Shown here piece after piece: positions 1-12,261 of a DNA stretch of 57,654 bases (position 1 is its first letter; each line of letters opens with the position of its first letter). The stretch is from Lysobacteraceae bacterium. Its GTDB lineage: Bacteria; Pseudomonadota; Gammaproteobacteria; Xanthomonadales; Xanthomonadaceae. Under the pieces are notes generated by a model. That model ran no database searches, was not told where the DNA came from, and saw only the letters and a program-made list of their open reading frames with translations. The stretch is from the NCBI GenBank assembly GCA_028868545.1, contig JAGWUF010000011.1:1-57654 (forward strand), read 5' to 3'. A program made the position numbers and the translations under genes.

Positions 1-305
1 CGCCCGCCAACGTGACCGGTGCCCCCGTGCCATTGCAGCTGGCCTATCGGCAAGCACCCGCACCCAGCTACCCGCGAGCCGCCTTGCTTCACAACCTGTC
101 CGGCACCGTGCTGCTGCAGGTGCTGGTGGATGAAAACGGCCACCCGCTGGACGTGACCGTGGCCCGCAGCAGCGGCCACCGCGAACTGGATGAAGCCGCG
201 CGACTGCAGGTGCTCAAGCGCTGGAGCTTCCAGCCCGCCACCCGGAACGGTCGGGCGGTGCAGGCGCTGGGCCTGGTGCCAATCGAGTTCAACCTGCAAC
301 GCTGA
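1..305 (+). CDS. TonB C-terminal domain protein (5' end outside window)
   Basis: The reading frame is open from the left edge and ends with TGA at 303-305, so only the last ~100 residues are present. They have the TonB C-terminal pattern: a 'YPRAA' segment, a 'GTVLLQVLVDENG' strand, 'VARSSGHRELDEAA' and a closing 'RWSFQPATRNGRAV' strand. Proteins of this family span the periplasm and pass proton-motive energy from ExbB/ExbD to outer-membrane receptors; many stand-alone copies have other partners. The N-terminal anchor cannot be seen, so energy transducer versus TonB-like lipoprotein is not resolved. Confidence 0.75.
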   Translation, partial: PANVTGAPVPLQLAYRQAPAPSYPRAALLHNLSGTVLLQVLVDENGHPLDVTVARSSGHRELDEAARLQVLKRWSFQPATRNGRAVQALGLVPIEFNLQR

Positions 306-333
306 CCGCACGGCATCTTCAGGCACGCAACGC

Positions 334-366
334 CGTCGCCGCACCGGAAACCCCGGCGCGGCGACG
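334..366. terminator. Possible bidirectional hairpin between convergent genes
   Basis: A 9-bp perfect inverted repeat (334-342 with 358-366, loop of 15) lies between the TonB-like gene and the convergent helix-hairpin-helix gene. There is no T tract, so it may only be a transcript-end stabilising hairpin. Confidence 0.3.
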
Positions 367-381
367 TCATGCATCCGCCAT

Positions 382-729
382 TCAGCGCCGCGCCACCGGT
401 TTGGGTTGCGCTGCGGCTGCTTGCTGGCGCGCGGCCACCTGCGCCCGTGCCGGTACTGCGCCGCCCAGACTGATGCGGTCGCGGTTCTTCTCCACCGTCT
501 TCAGGCCCACGCCCTTGACCTCGGCCAATTGTTCGGCGCTGCGGAAGGCACCATGCGTCTTGCGGTAGTCGACGATGGCCTGGGCCTTGGACGGGCCGAT
601 GTTGAGCAGTACGCGGTCGAGAGTGGCGACATCGGCGGTATTGATGTTGACGGTTTCCCCGGCGATGGCGGCACCAGCCAGCGCAAAGGTCAGGGCGAGC
701 GAGGCCAGCAGGGTGTTCAGGAATTTCAT
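382..729 (-). CDS. Secreted ComEA-like helix-hairpin-helix protein
   Basis: This 115-residue protein starts at the ATG at 729, preceded by AGGAGA at good Shine-Dalgarno spacing; longer in-frame starts lack this. Residues 1-24 form a signal peptide ending in an alanine-rich cleavage region. Residues ~26-90 hold a ComEA-type helix-hairpin-helix: 'VNINTAD', then 'IGPSKAQAIVDYR', then 'VKGVGLKTVEKNR'. The tail is Ala/Gln-rich. ComEA proteins bind incoming DNA in the periplasm during natural transformation, and short family members like this are common in Xanthomonadaceae. No competence genes are nearby, so the role in uptake is inferred from family only. Confidence 0.8.
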   Translation of the reverse strand: MKFLNTLLASLALTFALAGAAIAGETVNINTADVATLDRVLLNIGPSKAQAIVDYRKTHGAFRSAEQLAEVKGVGLKTVEKNRDRISLGGAVPARAQVAARQQAAAAQPKPVARR

Positions 730-994
730 GACAGTCTCCTTTGAGGTTTGAGTGATCCGGCTGCACGTGGTGAACCGGCAGTGACAGAGTCGCGCCATCG
801 CGATGCCGGCGGGATCGGCGGGTACCGCACGCATGACCACGGCTTCGCCCCGTCGGCGGGTAGGAAAACCCCGCTGCAGACCCTGATCGCATCGACCCAA
901 CCGCATCGGACTCCATGTCTGCATAACCGACGTTCCTTTCCTTTGCCGTGGTGCAGTCCCTAGCCTGCAACGGCATCCTCACGTCGTTGCCACC

Positions 995-2833
995 ATGTCG
1001 CAGCTTTCCGCCAGTCCCCTGCCCGCTCCCCTGACCTCCCCGCAGGCGCACTTGCTATCGCAATTTGCCGCCGATGCCGACCGCAACACCTTGCTGTGGG
1101 CCTCCGGCTACCTGGCCGGCATCGCTCGGGCACCACTGCCAACGGAACTGGCGCTGGCCACGGCCAGTGCCGCACCTGCCAGCGTGCGCCCGGCCACCAT
1201 CGTGTTCGGCAGCCAGACCGGCAATGCCCGGCGCGCGGCCGAAGCCCTGCACGCGCAGCTGGAAGCCGCCGGCCTGCCCGCACGCCTGTTGCGTGCCGAT
1301 GCCTACCCCACCCGCGAGCTGGCCCACGAAACCGTGTTGTTCGTGGTCATCAGCACCCAGGGCGAAGGCGATCCGCCGGACGACGCGATCGGCCTCACCG
1401 AATTCCTGCTGGGCAAGCGCGCGCCGAAACTGCCGCAGCTGAAGTTCGCGGTGCTGGGGCTGGGCGATTCGTCCTACGCCGATTTCTGCGGCATCGCGCG
1501 CAAGCTGGATGCACGCCTGGCCGAACTGGGCGGCAGCCGCGTGCAGGCGCTGGGCGAGGCCGACCTGGAGATCGACACGGTGGCCGCGCCGTGGCGCGAG
1601 CAAGCGCTCGCGCACGCCAGGACGCTGCTGAAGCCGGCGACCACGCCGCATCTGGCCACGGTCACGCCGCTGCGCCCGCACGCCGCCCCGGCGTGGACGC
1701 ACGAACACCCCTTCGCCGCCAGCGTGCTGGCCAACCAACGCCTCACCGGGCGCGAGTTCAAGGGCACTGGGTTCCGGCGTTACGTTTTGGCGGACAAGGA
1801 CGTTCGCCATCTGGAAGTGTCGCTGGAAGGCAGCGGCCTGCACTACGAGCCCGGCGACGCGCTGGGCATCGTGCATCGCAATCCGGCATCGGTGGTGGAT
1901 GCCGTGCTGGACAGCTTGCGTCTGGAGGGTGATTCGGCTGTCACCCACGACGGCCAGACCCTGCCACTTTCGCAATGGCTGGCGGAACAGCGCGAACTGA
2001 CCCGGCTGTCGAAACCCTTGCTGGCCACGCTGGCCGAGCGCACCGACGCGGCCGACCTACGTGCATTGCTGGCGCCGGGCAATGCCGCATTCGCTGCGCT
2101 GCTGGAGGATCACCAAGTGATCGACGCGCTGCGCCGCTGGCCGGCCGACTGGGATGCCGCCGCGCTGGTCGCCGCGCTGCGCCCGCAGGCGCGCCGCCTG
2201 TACTCCATCGCCTCCAGCCGCAAGCGGGTGGGCGAGGAAGCCCATCTCACCCTCGACGTGCTGCGCTACCGGGCGCACGGCCATGGCCACCTCGGTGCCG
2301 CCAGCGGGTTTCTGTCGGCACTGGAAGAAGATGCGGCGCTGCCGGTCTACATCGAACCCAACGAACGCTTCCGCGTGCCCTTTGATGCCAGCCGCGACAT
2401 CATCATGGTCGGTCCCGGCACCGGCGTGGCGCCGTTCCGCGGCTTCGTGCAGGAACGCGCCGAAACCGGCGCCAGCGGCCGCAACTGGCTGTTCTTCGGC
2501 GCCCGCCACTTCAACACCGAATTCCTCTACCAGACCGAGTGGCAGGACGCGCTGGCCAAAGGCGAACTGCACCGACTCGACCTTGCGTTCTCGCGCGACC
2601 AGGCCCAGCGCATCCATGTGCAACAGCGCCTGCGCGAGCAGGGCCGCGCCGTGTACGAATGGCTGCAAGGCGGCGCGCATTTCTACGTCTGCGGCGCAAT
2701 CCGGATGGGCAAGGACGTGCACGCCGCGCTGCTGGACATCGTGGCCGCACACAACGGCGGCGATGCCGAAGCGGCAGCGGATTTTCTTTCCACCCTGCAA
2801 CGCGAAGGGCGCTACGCCCGCGATGTGTACTAA
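995..2833 (+). CDS. cysJ: Sulfite reductase [NADPH] flavoprotein alpha subunit
   Basis: CysJ passes electrons from NADPH through FAD and FMN to the CysI hemoprotein, which reduces sulfite to sulfide. The 612-residue protein has a flavodoxin domain from about residue 68 ('IVFGSQTGNARR' FMN phosphate loop), an FAD domain with 'RLYSIASS', and an NADP-binding 'GPGTGVAPFRGF' motif, ending in the usual '...GRYARDVY' tail. Length matches the family (~600). It is the first gene of cysJ-cysI-cysH, 15 bases ahead of cysI. A 6-bp dyad (967-972 with 985-990) lies just before the start and could be a leader hairpin. No clear core promoter was seen in the 265-base gap upstream. Confidence 0.96.
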   Translation: MSQLSASPLPAPLTSPQAHLLSQFAADADRNTLLWASGYLAGIARAPLPTELALATASAAPASVRPATIVFGSQTGNARRAAEALHAQLEAAGLPARLLRADAYPTRELAHETVLFVVISTQGEGDPPDDAIGLTEFLLGKRAPKLPQLKFAVLGLGDSSYADFCGIARKLDARLAELGGSRVQALGEADLEIDTVAAPWREQALAHARTLLKPATTPHLATVTPLRPHAAPAWTHEHPFAASVLANQRLTGREFKGTGFRRYVLADKDVRHLEVSLEGSGLHYEPGDALGIVHRNPASVVDAVLDSLRLEGDSAVTHDGQTLPLSQWLAEQRELTRLSKPLLATLAERTDAADLRALLAPGNAAFAALLEDHQVIDALRRWPADWDAAALVAALRPQARRLYSIASSRKRVGEEAHLTLDVLRYRAHGHGHLGAASGFLSALEEDAALPVYIEPNERFRVPFDASRDIIMVGPGTGVAPFRGFVQERAETGASGRNWLFFGARHFNTEFLYQTEWQDALAKGELHRLDLAFSRDQAQRIHVQQRLREQGRAVYEWLQGGAHFYVCGAIRMGKDVHAALLDIVAAHNGGDAEAAADFLSTLQREGRYARDVY

Positions 2834-2848
2834 GCAGAAGGCCACCCC

Positions 2849-4555
2849 ATGAGCCACCCTTCCGTCGAAAAAATCAAACTGGAAAGCCGCCGCCTGCGCG
2901 GCACGCTGGCTGAAGGCTTGGCTGATGCCACCACCGGTTCGCTGAACTTCGAAGACCAGCGCACCATCAAGTTCCACGGCAGCTACCAGCAAGACGACCG
3001 CGACCTGCGCGACGAACGCCGCCGGCAGAAACTCGAACCCGCGCACCAGTTCATGATCCGCATCCGCGCGCCGGGCGGCGTGTTCACGCCGAAGCAATGG
3101 CTGGGGATGGATGCCATCGCCACCACCTACGCCAACCATTCGCTGCGCGTGACCACCCGGCAGACCTTCCAGATCCACGGCGTCATCAAGCGCGATCTGA
3201 AAGAAACCATGCAGGCCATCAACGCCGCCACCCTGGACACCATTTCCGCCTGCGGTGACGTCAACCGCAACGTGCTGAGCGCCAGCAACCCGCAGCGCTC
3301 GCAACTGCACGCACAGGTGCACGACTGGGCGCAGCGGCTGTCGGCGCACTTCAAGCCGGCCACCCGCGCCTATTACGAAGTGTGGTTGGACGAGGAGAAG
3401 GTGACCGAGAGCGGCGTCGAGCACGAACCGCTGTATGGCGATGCCTACCTGCCGCGCAAGTTCAAGATCGCCATTGCGGTGCCGCCGGACAACGACGTGG
3501 ACGTGTTCGCCAACGACCTGGCGCTGATCGCGATCGTCGATGCGGCGGGCGAGCTTGCCGGCTTCAACGTCGGCATCGGCGGCAGCATGGGCGCCAGCCA
3601 CGGCATCAAGGAGCACTATCCGCGGGTGGCCAATATCATCGGCTTCGTGACGCCGGAGCAGGTATTTGCAATCGCCGAAGCCGCGATCACCGTGCAGCGT
3701 GACCTGGGCGACCGCGAGGACCGCAAGCACGCGCGCTTCAAATACACCATCGACGACCACGGCAGCGACAGGATCACGGCGCTGATGCAGGAGCGCACCG
3801 GCTTCACACTGCAACCCGCGCGGCCCTATCACTTCGACCACAACGGCGACCGCTTCGGCTGGGTGGAAGGCGAGGACGGCCTGTGGCATCTCACCCTGTC
3901 GTTGCCGTCGGGCCGCATCGCCGATACCGAAGGCCGCCCGCTGCTGACCGGCCTGCGCGAAATCACCAGAATCCACACCGGCGAATTCCGCCTGACCTGC
4001 AACCAGAACGTGATCATCGCCGGCGTACCGGCCACGCAACGTGCGCAGATCGACGCGTTGGTGGCGCAGTACGCGCTGGACCGTGAAAACAATGCCCCCA
4101 GCGCGCTGGCACGCGCGGCGGTGGCCTGCGTGGCGCTGCCCACCTGCGCGCTGGCGATGGCCGAAGCCGAGCGCTACCTGCCCACCTTCCTGCGCGTGGT
4201 GCAACCACTGCTGGACAAACACGGGCTGCGTGATGCGCCCATCGTGCTGCGCATTTCCGGCTGCCCCAACGGCTGCTCGCGGCCGTATCTGGCGGAGATC
4301 GCGCTGGTCGGCAAGGCGCCCGGGCGCTACACCCTGATGTTGGGCGGCGACCACCGCGGCACCCGCCTCAACACCCTGTATCGCGACAACATCAGCGAAG
4401 CGCAGATCGTCGAGGCGCTGGACCCGCTGCTGGGCCGTTACGCCGGCGAGCGCGAAGTCGGCGAACACTTCGGCGACTTCCTGCACCGCGCCGGCATCGT
4501 CGCGCTGCCGCCCTATCCCACCCACGTCCGCGTCGATCCGGCCGAAGGCCGCTGA
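2849..4555 (+). CDS. cysI: Sulfite reductase hemoprotein beta subunit
   Basis: CysI carries siroheme and a [4Fe-4S] cluster and performs the six-electron reduction of sulfite to sulfide. The 568-residue protein has both cluster/siroheme cysteine pairs: C427 and C433 ('CVALPTC') and C472 and C476 ('CPNGC'), with the same 39-residue gap between pairs as in the E. coli enzyme. The ferredoxin-like substrate domains contain '[12 protein letters not shown]' and 'GDVNRNV'. It lies between cysJ and cysH and depends on siroheme made by cysG downstream. Confidence 0.97.
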   Translation: MSHPSVEKIKLESRRLRGTLAEGLADATTGSLNFEDQRTIKFHGSYQQDDRDLRDERRRQKLEPAHQFMIRIRAPGGVFTPKQWLGMDAIATTYANHSLRVTTRQTFQIHGVIKRDLKETMQAINAATLDTISACGDVNRNVLSASNPQRSQLHAQVHDWAQRLSAHFKPATRAYYEVWLDEEKVTESGVEHEPLYGDAYLPRKFKIAIAVPPDNDVDVFANDLALIAIVDAAGELAGFNVGIGGSMGASHGIKEHYPRVANIIGFVTPEQVFAIAEAAITVQRDLGDREDRKHARFKYTIDDHGSDRITALMQERTGFTLQPARPYHFDHNGDRFGWVEGEDGLWHLTLSLPSGRIADTEGRPLLTGLREITRIHTGEFRLTCNQNVIIAGVPATQRAQIDALVAQYALDRENNAPSALARAAVACVALPTCALAMAEAERYLPTFLRVVQPLLDKHGLRDAPIVLRISGCPNGCSRPYLAEIALVGKAPGRYTLMLGGDHRGTRLNTLYRDNISEAQIVEALDPLLGRYAGEREVGEHFGDFLHRAGIVALPPYPTHVRVDPAEGR

Positions 4556-4580
4556 CCCTCCCCATACGTCCCCACACGCC

Positions 4581-5300
4581 ATGAGCCCGCTTCTTCATCC
4601 CGACGCGCTGCCCGCCGATGCACTGGCCGACATCAACGGCCAGCTGGCCAGCCTGTCTGCCCCGCAGCGCATCGCCTGGGCGCTGGAGAACCTGCCCGGC
4701 ACGCATGCCCTGTCCACCAGCTTCGGGGTGCAGTCGGCGGTGTCGCTGCACCTGTTTTCGCACTGCGCGCCGGGCCTGCCGGTGATCATGGTGGATACCG
4801 GCTACCTGTTCCCGGAAACCTATCGCTATGCCGACCAGCTGACCGACCTGCTGGGCCTGAACCTGCAGGTGTTCCATCCGGACATCGGCAATGCGTGGAT
4901 GGAGGCGCGGCTGGGCAAGTTGTGGGAAGCCGGCAGCGACGGCATCGCCCGCTACAACCAATTGCGCAAGGTGGAACCGATGCAGCGCGCGCTGCGTGCG
5001 CTGGACGTGCGCTGCTGGCACGCCGGCCTGCGCCGCGAGCAGGCGGCCACGCGCAAGGACATCGCCATCCTCGACATCAAGGACGGGCGTTTCAAGTTCC
5101 ACCCTATCGCCGACTGGTCGGACCTCGACATCGGCAGCTACATCCTCCAGCACGACCTGCCGGAACATCCGCTGCTGCGCCAGGGTTACGTCTCGGTGGG
5201 CGACGTGCACACCACCCGCCCGTTGCAGCCGGGCATGGATCCGGGCCAGACCCGCTTCTTCGGCCTGCGCCGCGAGTGCGGGCTGCACTTCGACCTGTAA
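4581..5300 (+). CDS. cysH: Phosphoadenylyl-sulfate (PAPS) reductase
   Basis: CysH reduces PAPS to sulfite using thioredoxin or glutaredoxin. The 239-residue protein has the nucleotide-binding 'LSTSFGVQS' loop, 'WHAGLRREQ' and the C-terminal 'ECGLH' motif with catalytic C233. It lacks the two cysteine pairs that bind the [4Fe-4S] cluster of APS reductases (the position reads 'LRKVEPM' without CC), so PAPS rather than APS is the expected substrate. It is the last gene of the cysJIH run. The ATP sulfurylase and APS kinase genes (cysD, cysN/C) are not in this window. Confidence 0.94.
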   Translation: MSPLLHPDALPADALADINGQLASLSAPQRIAWALENLPGTHALSTSFGVQSAVSLHLFSHCAPGLPVIMVDTGYLFPETYRYADQLTDLLGLNLQVFHPDIGNAWMEARLGKLWEAGSDGIARYNQLRKVEPMQRALRALDVRCWHAGLRREQAATRKDIAILDIKDGRFKFHPIADWSDLDIGSYILQHDLPEHPLLRQGYVSVGDVHTTRPLQPGMDPGQTRFFGLRRECGLHFDL

Positions 5301-5312
5301 CGGCGGGCCGCG

Positions 5313-6281
5313 TCAGTCCTGCGCCTGCCAGCGCGGCGGTTGCGGCCAACTGGGCAACTGGTTGCCCTCCAGGATGCGGCGCAGGTCCTGGCGGTCGATC
5401 TGCGGTGCCAGGCCCTGCAGCAACTCCAGCGCGTATTCGCGCAGCACGCGGCCGCGCGGCACGATCGCCCAGGTGATGCACTCGGGCAATTCCAGCGGCG
5501 CCGGGATCACGCGCAAATCATCGTCCTCGCGCATGTTCACCGCCATTTCCGCCAGCAGGCCAGCGCCCAGGCCGGTGCGGACATAGGTCTTGATGAGGTT
5601 GGCGTCGCGCGCGGTCATCGCGATCTGCGGGGTGACGCCGGCCGCGGCGAACGCGCGCTGCAACGACGATTCCGGCAGCGTCGACGACTCGTAGGAAATC
5701 AGCGGGAAGCGCGACAGCTCCAGCAGGCTGGGGGCACGCCCCTTGGCCACCAATGGATGCGATTTTGGCACCAGCAACACCCGCTGCCAGCGGAACAGAG
5801 GCACTGCGATGCCATTGGTCTGCGGCGTGCTGCCGGCGGTGCTGATCATGCCGAAGTCGGCTTCGTCGAGCTTTTCCAGCACTTCCGCATCGCCCGCCGC
5901 AAACAAATCCACGCTGACCTGCGGGTAGCGACGTGTCACATCGGCAATGACATTCGGCAGGACATACCGCGCCTGCGTGTGGGTGGTGGCCAGCAGCAGG
6001 CGGCCCCGGAATTCGCCGCGTTCATTGGCGGCATAACTGCGGATATTGGCCGCCTCGGCCAGGATCTTGCGGGCGCTGTCGATGATCTTCACGCCGGCCG
6101 GGGCCACGCCTTCCAGGCTGCGCCCGCGCCGCAGGAACAGCTGGAAGCCCAGCTCGTCCTCCAGCTGCTTGAGCTGCTTGGACAGCCCCGGCTGGGTGGC
6201 GTGCACGCGCTCGGCCGCCTGGGTGATGTTGAAGTTGGAGTCGGCGATGGCGACGAGGTAGCGGAGCTGGGTCAGGGTCAT
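5313..6281 (-). CDS. cysB: CysB-type LysR transcriptional regulator
   Basis: CysB-type regulators control sulfur assimilation genes and respond to O-acetylserine or its N-acetyl form. The protein is 322 residues from the ATG at 6281, which matches CysB (324 in E. coli); an upstream extension would add an unconserved leader. Residues 1-60 form the winged helix-turn-helix ('YLVAIADSNFNITQAAERVHATQPGLSKQL'), followed by a LysR effector domain. The gene is convergent with cysH and divergent from cysG. A perfect 10-bp palindrome 17 bases before its start is a likely autoregulatory site. Confidence 0.9.
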   Translation of the reverse strand: MTLTQLRYLVAIADSNFNITQAAERVHATQPGLSKQLKQLEDELGFQLFLRRGRSLEGVAPAGVKIIDSARKILAEAANIRSYAANERGEFRGRLLLATTHTQARYVLPNVIADVTRRYPQVSVDLFAAGDAEVLEKLDEADFGMISTAGSTPQTNGIAVPLFRWQRVLLVPKSHPLVAKGRAPSLLELSRFPLISYESSTLPESSLQRAFAAAGVTPQIAMTARDANLIKTYVRTGLGAGLLAEMAVNMREDDDLRVIPAPLELPECITWAIVPRGRVLREYALELLQGLAPQIDRQDLRRILEGNQLPSWPQPPRWQAQD

Positions 6282-6297
6282 GGCAGCGGCTCTATTT

Positions 6298-6321
6298 ATC
6301 GCTATATGCAGATATAGCGAT
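6298..6321. promoter_or_regulatory. Perfect palindrome upstream of cysB (candidate operator)
   Basis: ATCGCTATAT (6298-6307) and its exact reverse complement ATATAGCGAT (6312-6321) are separated by GCAG. It sits 17-40 bases before the cysB start, over the expected core promoter, as in negatively autoregulated LysR genes. Binding by CysB is inferred from position only. Confidence 0.55.
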
Positions 6322-6357
6322 GAAGTATATCGAAGATGACAGGCATTTCCAGACAAG

Positions 6358-6380
6358 GCTTATGCCTGTGGAGAATAAGC
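6358..6380. promoter_or_regulatory. LysR-type box GCTTAT-N11-ATAAGC upstream of cysG
   Basis: A 6-bp perfect dyad with an 11-base spacer matches the T-N11-A layout typical of LysR-family activator sites. It is centred about 64 bases before the cysG start, in the divergent cysB-cysG region, and is a candidate CysB activation site. Confidence 0.5.
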
Positions 6381-6432
6381 AAAAACCGGGTCGCTATTTC
6401 CCTGTTCCGACCAACGGTTCTAGCGTGTCCGC

Positions 6433-7890
6433 ATGGCAAGTACCCTTCCACCCGCACTGTTCCCGCTGTTCCTCGACCTGCGCGACCGCCGCGTGCTGGT
6501 GGTGGGTGGCGGCAGCGTGGCCGCACGCAAGGTGCCCGCGTTGCTGGACGCCGGTGCCGAGGTCGTCGTGGGTGCGCCCGCCCTGGGCGAGGCGCTGGCC
6601 ACGCTGGCGCAGCAGGGCCGGATCCGGCACCGGGCCGGCGCGTTCGCCCCGGAATGGCTGGATGCTGCGTGGCTGGTGATCGCCGCCACCAACGATGCCG
6701 CCGTCAACCGCCGGATTGCCGACGCCGCACAGGCACGCCGCATCTTCATCAACGTGGTGGACGATGCCGAGCTGGCCAGCGCCCAACTGCCCGCCCGCGT
6801 GCAGCGCGGGCCGTTGCAGGTCGCGATCTCCAGCGGCGGCGCATCCCCCATGCTGGCGCGGCATCTGCGCGAACAGCTGGAAACCCGCTTCGATGCCTCG
6901 TTGGGGGCGCTGGCGCAACTGCTGGCCGAACTGCGCATGCGCATCCGCAGCCGGCTGACCGACCTGGGCCAGCGGCGCGCCTTTTTCGAACGGGTGCTGG
7001 CCGGCCCGGCGCAAGCCTTGCTGCGGCGTGGCGATGCGCAGGCCGCACGGCATGCCATCGAGGCTGAGCTGCATGCCATCCCGCCGCCCCGCACCGGGCG
7101 CGTGGCGTTGGTGGGGGCCGGCCCCGGCGACCCCGGCCTGCTGACCCTGCGCGCGCTGCGCCTGCTCAACGAGGCCGACGTGATCCTGCACGACCGGCTG
7201 GTGAGCGCGGACGTGCTGGCGCTGGCGCGCCGTGATGCGCTGTGCATCGACGTGGGCAAACGCGTGGGAGGCAACCACGACGCCACCCAGCGGCACATCC
7301 ACGCACTGCTGCTGGAACACGCCCGCGCCGGCCAGCGCGTGGTGCGCTTGAAGGGCGGCGATGCGTTCGTGTTCGGGCGTGGCGGCGAAGAACTCGAAGC
7401 GCTGCGCGAAGCCGGCATCGACTATGAAGTGGTGCCCGGCATCACCGCCGCCACCGCTTGCGCGGCCTATGCCGGCATCCCGCTGACCCATCGCGAGCAC
7501 GCGCAATCCGTGCACCTGCTCACTGCGCAGACGCGCGACGGCGACGCCGAGCACGACTGGCACGCGCTGGCGAAACCCCACCAGACGCTGGTGTTCTACA
7601 TGGGCGTGCAGGGGCTGGCGCAGCTGCGTGACAGGCTCATCACCCACGGGCGCGCAAGCTCCACCCCGGTGGCGCTGGTGGAAAACGGCAGCCACCCGCA
7701 GCAGCGGGTGATTGCCGGCACGCTGGCGCAACTGCCGGAACTGGCAACCGCGCACGGCGCGCGCGCACCTGCCTTGTTGGTGGTGGGCGAAGTGGCGGCG
7801 CTGGCCACCCGCCTGCACTGGTTCGGGCTGCCGCCTCTCACGCTGGCCGACGCCCGATGTCCGGACGCCGCCCTCGCCCACGCCGCCTGA
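6433..7890 (+). CDS. cysG: Siroheme synthase (uroporphyrinogen-III methyltransferase / precorrin-2 dehydrogenase / ferrochelatase)
   Basis: CysG makes siroheme, the cofactor of CysI. The 485-residue protein has the two-module architecture. An N-terminal Rossmann dehydrogenase/ferrochelatase carries '[10 protein letters not shown]' (G25-G27) and '[12 protein letters not shown]'. A C-terminal SAM-dependent uroporphyrinogen methyltransferase starts near residue 217 with '[16 protein letters not shown]' and continues with '[16 protein letters not shown]' and 'VVPGITAA'. Length matches the ~457-residue E. coli enzyme with a modest extension. It is 31 bases ahead of cysK and probably in one transcript with it. 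Confidence 0.95.
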   Translation: MASTLPPALFPLFLDLRDRRVLVVGGGSVAARKVPALLDAGAEVVVGAPALGEALATLAQQGRIRHRAGAFAPEWLDAAWLVIAATNDAAVNRRIADAAQARRIFINVVDDAELASAQLPARVQRGPLQVAISSGGASPMLARHLREQLETRFDASLGALAQLLAELRMRIRSRLTDLGQRRAFFERVLAGPAQALLRRGDAQAARHAIEAELHAIPPPRTGRVALVGAGPGDPGLLTLRALRLLNEADVILHDRLVSADVLALARRDALCIDVGKRVGGNHDATQRHIHALLLEHARAGQRVVRLKGGDAFVFGRGGEELEALREAGIDYEVVPGITAATACAAYAGIPLTHREHAQSVHLLTAQTRDGDAEHDWHALAKPHQTLVFYMGVQGLAQLRDRLITHGRASSTPVALVENGSHPQQRVIAGTLAQLPELATAHGARAPALLVVGEVAALATRLHWFGLPPLTLADARCPDAALAHAA

Positions 7891-7921
7891 TCTCCCCATC
7901 GCATCCCAAGGATCCATCGCC

Positions 7922-8878
7922 ATGACCATTTACAACAGCATTACCGATGCCATCGGCAACACCCCCGTCATCAAGCTCAACCGGCTGGCCCCCAGCCATG
8001 CCACCGTCTACGTGAAGGCCGAATCGTTCAACCCCGGCGGCTCGGTGAAAGACCGGCTGGCACTGGGCATCATCCTCGATGCCGAACGCCGTGGCGTGCT
8101 CAAGCCCGGCGACACCATTGTGGAAGCCACCTCCGGCAATACCGGCATCGCGCTGGCGATGATCGCCGCCGCGCGCGGCTACAAGTTCGTGGCGGTGATG
8201 ACCGAAACCTTCTCGATCGAGCGCCGCAAGGCGATGCGCGCCTACGGGGCCAAGGTCATCCTGACCCCCGCCGCCGCGCGCGGCACCGGCATGGTGGAAA
8301 AAGCGAAGGAGCTGGCGGAAAAACACGGCTGGTTCTGGGCCAGCCAGTTCACCAACCCGGCCAACCCGGCCTACCACCGCCAGACCACCGCCGCGGAAAT
8401 CCTGCGCGACTTCGCCGGCAAGCGGCTGGACTTCTTCGTCAGTGGCTGGGGCAGTGGCGGCACCCTCACCGGCGTGGGCGAAGTGCTGAAAGCCGCACGC
8501 CCGGACACCCGCATCATCGGCACCGAGCCGGCCGGCGCGGCGCTGCTGAAAGGTGACGAATGGAAGCCGCACAAGATCCAGGGCTGGACCCCGGACTTCG
8601 TGCCCGCCGTGATCAACCGCAACGCTTATGACGAACTGCGCACGGTCAGCGACGAAGACGCCATCGCCACCTCGCGCCGGCTGGCTGCCGAAGAAGGCAT
8701 CTTCGTCGGCATCAGCGCCGGTGCCACCGCCGCCACCGCGCTGAAGATCGCGGAAACCGCACCGGCCGGCAGCGTGCTGCTGGCGATGCTGCCGGACACC
8801 GGCGAGCGCTACTTCTCCTCGCCGCTGTGGGGTGAGTTGAACGAGGGCAGCGACGACGAGTGGTTGGCATCGTTGTGA
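7922..8878 (+). CDS. cysK: Cysteine synthase A (O-acetylserine sulfhydrylase)
   Basis: CysK joins sulfide to O-acetylserine to give cysteine, closing the pathway encoded upstream. The start is ATG 7922 ('MTIYNSITDAIGNTP'), giving 318 residues; an upstream in-frame extension overlaps cysG and is not conserved. PLP lysine is K43 in 'GGSVKDR', the substrate loop is 'TSGNTG' (residues 70-75), and the phosphate loop is 'GWGSGGTLTGVG'. The end of the gene runs into an inverted pair of palindromic repeats. Confidence 0.95.
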   Translation: MTIYNSITDAIGNTPVIKLNRLAPSHATVYVKAESFNPGGSVKDRLALGIILDAERRGVLKPGDTIVEATSGNTGIALAMIAAARGYKFVAVMTETFSIERRKAMRAYGAKVILTPAAARGTGMVEKAKELAEKHGWFWASQFTNPANPAYHRQTTAAEILRDFAGKRLDFFVSGWGSGGTLTGVGEVLKAARPDTRIIGTEPAGAALLKGDEWKPHKIQGWTPDFVPAVINRNAYDELRTVSDEDAIATSRRLAAEEGIFVGISAGATAATALKIAETAPAGSVLLAMLPDTGERYFSSPLWGELNEGSDDEWLASL

Positions 8879-8884
8879 TTTTTT

Positions 8885-8930
8885 CCTTCTCCCCTTGTGG
8901 GAGAAGGTGCCCGAAGGGCGGATGAGGGGG
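8885..8930 (+). repeat. Palindromic repeat element, copy 1 (forward)
   Basis: This 46-base unit has a 9-bp stem (CCTTCTCCC / GGGAGAAGG), then a small GCCC-GAA-GGGC hairpin and a GGATGAGGG tail. It lies between convergent cysK and the mannose enzyme gene and is paired head-to-head with the unit at 8954-8999. The family also occurs inside murU. Confidence 0.8.
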
Positions 8931-8953
8931 CACTTTTTGCGGCCCGCCAAGAG

Positions 8954-8999
8954 CACCCTCTCCCGCCCTTCGGGCACCATCTCCCGTAAAGGGAGAGGG
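8954..8999 (-). repeat. Palindromic repeat element, copy 2 (inverted)
   Basis: Its reverse complement aligns over all 46 bases with the copy at 8885-8930, with only about nine mismatches and the central GGTGCCCGAAGGGCGG identical. The two copies with a 23-base spacer form a mosaic inverted pair, similar in design to bacterial REP/BIME elements, and could act as a bidirectional transcript end. Confidence 0.8.
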
Positions 9000-9009
9000 A
9001 ACAGCAAAC

Positions 9010-12254
<3,245 letters not shown>

Positions 12255-12261
12255 CCGACAA

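Noticed and set aside
967-990. CysB operator before cysJ
   Set aside because: The GCAACG/CGTTGC dyad has a 12-base spacer and no resemblance to the dyads before cysB and cysG; it is too close to the start codon for an activator site.
2057-4582. Long open frame antisense to cysJ/cysI (841 codons)
   Set aside because: It is a high-GC shadow: the plus strand encodes conserved CysJ and CysI with all motifs, and the antisense product is low-complexity and matches no family.
8885-8999. Rho-independent terminator after cysK
   Set aside because: The hairpins belong to a repeat family and lack a proper T tract after the stem, so I annotated them as repeats although they may still end transcripts.
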